Assembly: GCA_021299565.1 (NCBI GenBank)
Contig: JAJTHA010000145.1
Coordinates: 1-10,461, forward strand
Direction: 5' to 3'
DNA length: 10,461 bases
DNA from: Candidatus Caenarcanales bacterium
Lineage (GTDB): Bacteria > Cyanobacteriota > Vampirovibrionia > LMEP-6097
Shown: piece after piece, positions 6,838 through 10,461 of the stretch
Numbering within the stretch: the stretch's first letter is position 1
Layout: every line of letters begins with the position of its first letter
Notes under the pieces: generated by a model
The model's database searches: none
Told to the model about the DNA's origin: nothing
Seen by the model: the letters and a program-made list of their open reading frames with translations, nothing else
Made by a program: the position numbers and the translations under genes

Positions 6838-8441
6838 TAAAGTTTACCTTTCAGTTCCGTGTATCTCGCCCTATCAATGCCTTTTATCGCTGCGATATTA
6901 GCAATAGCCTCGTCTGGCACAGTGCCGTCAACATTGATTACCATCACCGCAGAAGCACTATCTTTGGTGCGACCTAGATTCATACCACTGATATTGACCT
7001 GCTTATCCCAAAGTATTTTTGATACCTGTGCAACAACGCCAGGCTGATCTTTATGGAAAGTAACTATAGAGTGTCTTTCTGGTCTAAAAATTAATGGATA
7101 GTCATCAATTTGAATAATTGCTGGAATATTTCCTTGCAAGACAGTGCCTGCAATCACGTGAGTTGATTCAGTGCTAACAAGCTTGATTCTTAGTTTATCT
7201 ATGTAAGCCCCTGAATCTTCAGATTTAATTTCGCTAACTTTGATATTTCTTTCTGTCGCTAATAGTGGGGCGTTTACAAATGTAACTCCATCCAAACTCA
7301 CTCCCAATATACCTTTGAGAATAGCTAGTTTTAGTCCTTCGATATTTTTATCGGCTAGTTTGCCAAGAGCTTCAATTTCAATAGCTCTAATTGCACCATC
7401 AGTAATTTGTCCAAGAAAAGATCCCATGATCTCTGCAAGCCCCAAATAATGTTTGATCTGCGCAACCAATTCTGGTTTAAGCCCTGGTAGATTTACTGCC
7501 GCTCTTGCAACACCACCCTTCAAGACATCTCTAATTTGTTCAGCGACATCAAGAGCTACATTGAGCTGAGCCTGACTAGTACTAGCTCCTAAATGTGGAG
7601 TAAGAATGACTTTATCACCGCAATCATGCAAAGGAGAGCTTTCACAAGGCTCTTTATCAAAGACGTCTATTGCCGCGCCCGCTACTTTACCAGATTTGAT
7701 CGCGTCTGCTAGATCAGTCTCGTTGATAAGTCCTCCACGAGCACAATTAACTATGCGCACTCCATCTTTCATAGTAGCGATAGTAGTTTTATTGATCATG
7801 TTGAGAGTTTCTTTGGTTTTAGGCACATGAAGAGTAATAAAATCTGACATTCTAAAAATCTCTTCGAGTTCAACTTTTCTATAACCCATGTCTTCTGCTT
7901 TTTCTTTTGAGATAAAAGGATCGTAAGCGAGTATTTTCATGCCTGCTGCATAAGCGACTTTGGCTACCCTTTGTCCAATTTTGCCAAGTCCTATAACTCC
8001 TAGAGTATGACCACTAAGCTCCGTGCCCATGAATTTTGATCTTTCCCATTTGTGAGCCTTGCAAGAAAGATCAGCGACTGGAATCTGTCTGCATAAGCTG
8101 AACATCAATGCTAGAGTGTGTTCTGCTGCTGCAATGGTATTGCCATCAGGCGAATTAACAACTATTATCCCTTTTTCTGTAGCTGCTTCAACGTCAATAT
8201 TATCCACGCCTACTCCAGCTCTACCTACTATTTTTAGTTTGCTTGCTGCTTCTATAACCTCTTTGGTTACTTGGGTTTGAGATCTGACTAAAAGCGCGTC
8301 ATAGTTTTTGATAATTTGTTTAAGTTCATCAGCTGGAAGACCAGGTCTGTAATCAACCTCTGCCGAATTTTTGAGGATTTCTATTCCTGCTTCATCTAAT
8401 TTATCTGTGATCAAAACTTGGGGTTTCATACCATTTAGCAT
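6837..8441 (-). CDS. serA: D-3-phosphoglycerate dehydrogenase (long, ACT-domain form)
   Basis: This enzyme oxidises 3-phosphoglycerate to 3-phosphohydroxypyruvate with NAD, the first step of serine synthesis in the cytosol. It is a D-isomer-specific 2-hydroxyacid dehydrogenase: an N-terminal substrate-binding part (to about 105), an NAD-binding domain with GLGKIG (151-156), and the catalytic Arg235 (NCARGG), Glu264 (FDKEP) and His283 (TPHLGAS). After residue 320 come an allosteric substrate-binding domain (about 325-445) and an ACT domain (about 457-534) containing the HKDQPGVV turn, so serine feedback inhibition is likely. The 534 residues match the long form of Mycobacterium and cyanobacteria rather than the 410-residue Escherichia coli form. 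Two ATGs are available (8441 and 8429); the second gives the commoner start MKPQVLITD. Neither has a Shine-Dalgarno sequence. The gene is transcribed divergently from coaBC across palindrome C. Confidence 0.96.
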   Translation of the reverse strand: MLNGMKPQVLITDKLDEAGIEILKNSAEVDYRPGLPADELKQIIKNYDALLVRSQTQVTKEVIEAASKLKIVGRAGVGVDNIDVEAATEKGIIVVNSPDGNTIAAAEHTLALMFSLCRQIPVADLSCKAHKWERSKFMGTELSGHTLGVIGLGKIGQRVAKVAYAAGMKILAYDPFISKEKAEDMGYRKVELEEIFRMSDFITLHVPKTKETLNMINKTTIATMKDGVRIVNCARGGLINETDLADAIKSGKVAGAAIDVFDKEPCESSPLHDCGDKVILTPHLGASTSQAQLNVALDVAEQIRDVLKGGVARAAVNLPGLKPELVAQIKHYLGLAEIMGSFLGQITDGAIRAIEIEALGKLADKNIEGLKLAILKGILGVSLDGVTFVNAPLLATERNIKVSEIKSEDSGAYIDKLRIKLVSTESTHVIAGTVLQGNIPAIIQIDDYPLIFRPERHSIVTFHKDQPGVVAQVSKILWDKQVNISGMNLGRTKDSASAVMVINVDGTVPDEAIANIAAIKGIDRARYTELKGKL

Positions 8442-8459
8442 AGCAAGCTAGTCACTTAG

Positions 8460-8553
8460 AAGTCAGCGTAGCGAATAGGCGAAGACAGACTTTTTGCGAG
8501 TGCTCGCCAGCAAAAAGTGCTGTCTGAGCCCAGCGAAGCGATAAAAATGACTT
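8460..8553. repeat. Palindromic repeat C between serA and coaBC
   Basis: Inverted arms meet around 8498-8509. AGACAG-ACTTTTTGC (8483-8497) opposes GCAAAAAGT-GCTGTCT (8510-8525) with one extra base, giving a very stable hairpin, and the ends AAGTCA (8460-8465) and TGACTT (8548-8553) close the structure. The middle arms share GTAGCGAA/GCGAAGC words with palindrome B. It occupies the divergent gap where both promoters are expected. No ORF is supported. Confidence 0.7.
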
Positions 8554-8563
8554 AAATTAATTC

Positions 8564-8572
8564 TGGTAAAAT
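8564..8572 (+). promoter_or_regulatory. Candidate extended -10 of coaBC
   Basis: TGGTAAAAT fits an extended -10 (TGN plus TAAAAT at 8567-8572), 13 bases before the coaBC ATG at 8586. A second AT-rich option, TATAAA, lies at 8575-8580. There is no convincing -35, and no Shine-Dalgarno sequence before the ATG. The implied leader is about six bases or fewer, as in the dehydrogenase gene. Confidence 0.35.
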
Positions 8573-8585
8573 TATATAAATAAAG

Positions 8586-9770
8586 ATGTTTTTAAAAAAC
8601 AAAACAATTATTTTAGGAATCACAGGCGGCATCGCAGCCTACAAAACTGTTGATCTTGTTTCTCAACTAACAAAACTTGGCGCAAATGTTCATGTGTGTC
8701 TAAGTAAAAACGCAAGCAAATTTGTAAGCCCATTAAGTCTAGAAGTAATGTCCACAAACAAAATCTACTCCGGTCAAGAACAAGGTGAAGAAATAGACCA
8801 TATCAAACTTGCCGATAACGCAGATATAGTTTTGATCGCACCAGCTACAGCAAACTCACTCGCCAAACTTGCTAACGGTCTAAGTGATGAAATGATTTTT
8901 GATATAGTTCTTGCTACAAAAGCCCCTGTAATTATCGCGCCTGCCATGAACAGCAATATGTGGCAGCATCCTAGCACTCTAGCCAATCTTGAAAAACTCG
9001 AAAAATTCAATTATCAAATCATAGAACCAGATTCAGGCTTGCTCGCTTGCGGGCACATAGGTCAAGGTCGTCTGCCAGATAATGAAATCATTATTCAAAA
9101 GCTAATTCAAGCGTTAAATCAAAACTCAAAATCCAAAGGTAAAATTCTTATTAGCGCCGGAGCAACAAGAGAAGCTATAGACGCAGTTAGATTTATTTCA
9201 AACAAAAGCTCTGGCAAAATGGCTTTTGCACTAGCAAGAGAAGCCCTAAAAGCCAATTATGAAGTAGTTTTGGTAAGCACTATTGAAGTTCCAAGCGACA
9301 TTAAATCACAGATAATTTATGTAGAAACCGCAGATGAAATGTGTGCTGCTCTCAAAAAAGAGTTTGACGATAGCCAAGCATTAATTATGGTTGCTGCTGT
9401 TGCTGATTACAAAATCAAAAATAGTTCAGATCAAAAATTAGCCAAAAATGAATTATCAAATCTTGAACTAGAGAAAAATATTGATATTCTAGAAGCTCTA
9501 GCAGCCACTAAACAGGCTCATCAAAAGCTTATTGGCTTTAGTGTTGAAACAAATGATGCTCTAGAAAAAGCAAAGTCAAAAATCAAAAAGAAAAATCTTG
9601 ACGCTATAATTATCAATAACACCAGCGCTTTTGGGGCAGATACAGCTGATATAATTATTCTAAAGAAAGACAATCAGCAAGAGACTTTAAGCGCCTCAAA
9701 AAATATAATTGCTAAGCGAATCTTGGAAAGCTGTATTGAAAATAGCCATGATATAATTAGCGTGGTTTGA
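8586..9770 (+). CDS. coaBC: Bifunctional phosphopantothenoylcysteine synthetase/decarboxylase
   Basis: This fused enzyme carries out two consecutive steps of coenzyme A synthesis: it joins cysteine to 4'-phosphopantothenate using CTP, then decarboxylates the product with FMN. The N-terminal CoaC flavoprotein half has GITGGIAAYK (11-20), active-site His72 in DHIKLAD, the PAMNSNMW motif with Asn122, and the flap cysteine Cys155 in LLACG; each lies three residues before its Escherichia coli counterpart (75, 125, 158). The CoaB half begins near 187 with ISAGATREAIDAVRFISN (SNKSSGKMA, Asn206), then VAAVADYK (269-276), a basic QKLAK segment (283-287), KNIDIL (297-302) and GFSVET (317-322). Its 394 residues are close to the usual 400. 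The variants KNIDIL (for KNPDIL) and SVET are mild. Its TGA stop overlaps the TTG start of the next gene. Confidence 0.97.
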   Translation: MFLKNKTIILGITGGIAAYKTVDLVSQLTKLGANVHVCLSKNASKFVSPLSLEVMSTNKIYSGQEQGEEIDHIKLADNADIVLIAPATANSLAKLANGLSDEMIFDIVLATKAPVIIAPAMNSNMWQHPSTLANLEKLEKFNYQIIEPDSGLLACGHIGQGRLPDNEIIIQKLIQALNQNSKSKGKILISAGATREAIDAVRFISNKSSGKMAFALAREALKANYEVVLVSTIEVPSDIKSQIIYVETADEMCAALKKEFDDSQALIMVAAVADYKIKNSSDQKLAKNELSNLELEKNIDILEALAATKQAHQKLIGFSVETNDALEKAKSKIKKKNLDAIIINNTSAFGADTADIIILKKDNQQETLSASKNIIAKRILESCIENSHDIISVV

Positions 9771-10461
9771 ACAATTCATATCCTAATCTAAATCCATGGC
9801 TAGATGAAACAAAGCCATACAAAGCCGGACTTACATTTGAACAAGTCTCTGAAATATATAAAATTCCAATAAAAAATATTTTAAGACTCGCTGGCAATGA
9901 AAGCACTATTGGAATTAGTCCTAATGCACTTAAAGCAACACAAGAAGCTAGCAAAAATTCTAATTTTTACGACGAGCCTAAATCCGAAAAACTCACCGAG
10001 GCGCTAAAAGAAAGTTTCACTGCTGAAGGTATTGATATGACTAATTTGGGTTTTGTCTGCGGCAATGGTATGGATAGCGTAATTGAACACGTTCTAACTC
10101 TATTTGCTAAAGATGGCGACTCAATAATCGATTTATATCCTACTTTTATTTATTATAATTTTGCAGCTAAAAGACTAAATCTAGAGATCATAGAAGTTGC
10201 TAGAGAATTTACAGAAAACAATCTAGAGCTTAGTTACAAAGTCAATATTTCAAAAGTCATCAATTCGCTAAAAGATAATACAAGAGTGGTTTTTCTATGC
10301 TCTCCTAATAATCCCGATGGTGGCATAACCGATCTAAAAGAAATTGAAGAGCTTGCAAAAGTTTTACAAGAAAAAAACATAATTTTATTTGTTGATCACG
10401 CTTATATAGAATTTGCTGATAGAAAGATTTTTGACGCAAGATCAATAATTGAAAAATACCC
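9767..10461 (+). CDS. hisC: Histidinol-phosphate aminotransferase-like PLP enzyme (3' end outside window)
   Basis: This fold-type I PLP aminotransferase probably converts imidazole acetol phosphate to histidinol phosphate in histidine synthesis. The visible 231 residues contain NPWLDETKPYKAG near the N-terminus, LAGNESTIGISP (41-52, the LxxNExPxGPSP equivalent), CGNGMDSVIEHV (98-109), DLYPTF near 122-127, SPNNPDGG (179-186, usually PNNPTG), and VDHAYIEF (209-216) with the PLP-binding Asp210 and Tyr213. The PLP lysine lies beyond the edge. The start must be the TTG at 9767: an in-frame TAG lies at 9758-9760 and no other start precedes the conserved region. It overlaps the coaBC stop as TTGA, so translation is coupled. 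His replaces the usual Glu in VDEAY. Other class I/II aminotransferases, such as CobD-like or aromatic ones, remain possible. Confidence 0.83.
   Translation, partial: MNNSYPNLNPWLDETKPYKAGLTFEQVSEIYKIPIKNILRLAGNESTIGISPNALKATQEASKNSNFYDEPKSEKLTEALKESFTAEGIDMTNLGFVCGNGMDSVIEHVLTLFAKDGDSIIDLYPTFIYYNFAAKRLNLEIIEVAREFTENNLELSYKVNISKVINSLKDNTRVVFLCSPNNPDGGITDLKEIEELAKVLQEKNIILFVDHAYIEFADRKIFDARSIIEKY

Noticed and set aside
6859..8280. Several plus-strand ORFs of 62-74 codons antisense to serA
   Set aside because: They are shadows of a strongly conserved serA reading frame and have no ribosome binding site or recognisable domain.
8774..9954. Minus-strand ORFs opposite coaBC and the hisC-like gene
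   Set aside because: They lie antisense to well-supported coding frames and encode low-complexity hydrophobic peptides without family signatures.
1..10461. CRISPR array, prophage or transposase genes
   Set aside because: No regularly spaced direct repeats and no transposase, integrase or phage protein reading frames were found; only the palindromic repeats hint at mobile DNA.

Overview
The window is AT-rich bacterial DNA with the standard genetic code: TGA ends coaBC, and TAA and TAG are also used as stops. Genes are closely packed, often overlap, and mostly lack a clear Shine-Dalgarno sequence. The SerA N-terminal half reads to me like the cyanobacterial type, and photorepair genes point to a lineage that meets light. 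A non-photosynthetic relative of Cyanobacteria (Melainabacteria-like) is a guess from memory only. Genetic code and density also fit other low-GC bacteria.

Region 1 (1-156, plus strand) is the 3' end of a structured RNA. Bases 117-156 form a convincing tRNA 3' half: anticodon-stem strand, variable loop, T arm, acceptor strand and encoded CCA. No 5' half sits next to it. The preceding 116 bases form hairpins instead. I read this as a tRNA, best candidate Asn(GUU), interrupted in the anticodon loop by an intron whose 5' part lies outside the window. A tmRNA 3' end is the main alternative, but the acceptor strand has no U70.

Region 2 (161-4646, minus strand) is an operon of four genes in which each overlaps the next: a GTG-started renalase-like flavoprotein, an iron-sulfur (6-4) photolyase of the PhrB/FeS-BCP family, a MATE exporter, and an AlkD-type alkylpurine glycosylase. 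Two genes repair DNA, one may handle flavin or nicotinamide redox chemistry, and one exports small molecules. The set looks like a light and genotoxic-stress module.

Region 3 (4799-6667, plus strand) has a stand-alone MprF-type aminoacyl-phospholipid synthase domain (DUF2156) without the usual membrane flippase, then a compact short-chain dehydrogenase whose start codon lies seven bases after a perfect TATAAT.

Region 4 (6837-10461) is housekeeping metabolism. serA (serine synthesis, minus strand) is divergent from coaBC (coenzyme A synthesis, plus strand). coaBC overlaps the start of a histidinol-phosphate aminotransferase-like gene that runs off the right edge.

The three successive intergenic gaps between 5.87 and 8.59 kb each hold a long imperfect palindrome that is more GC-rich than its surroundings. 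They look like members of a dispersed, non-coding palindromic repeat family.
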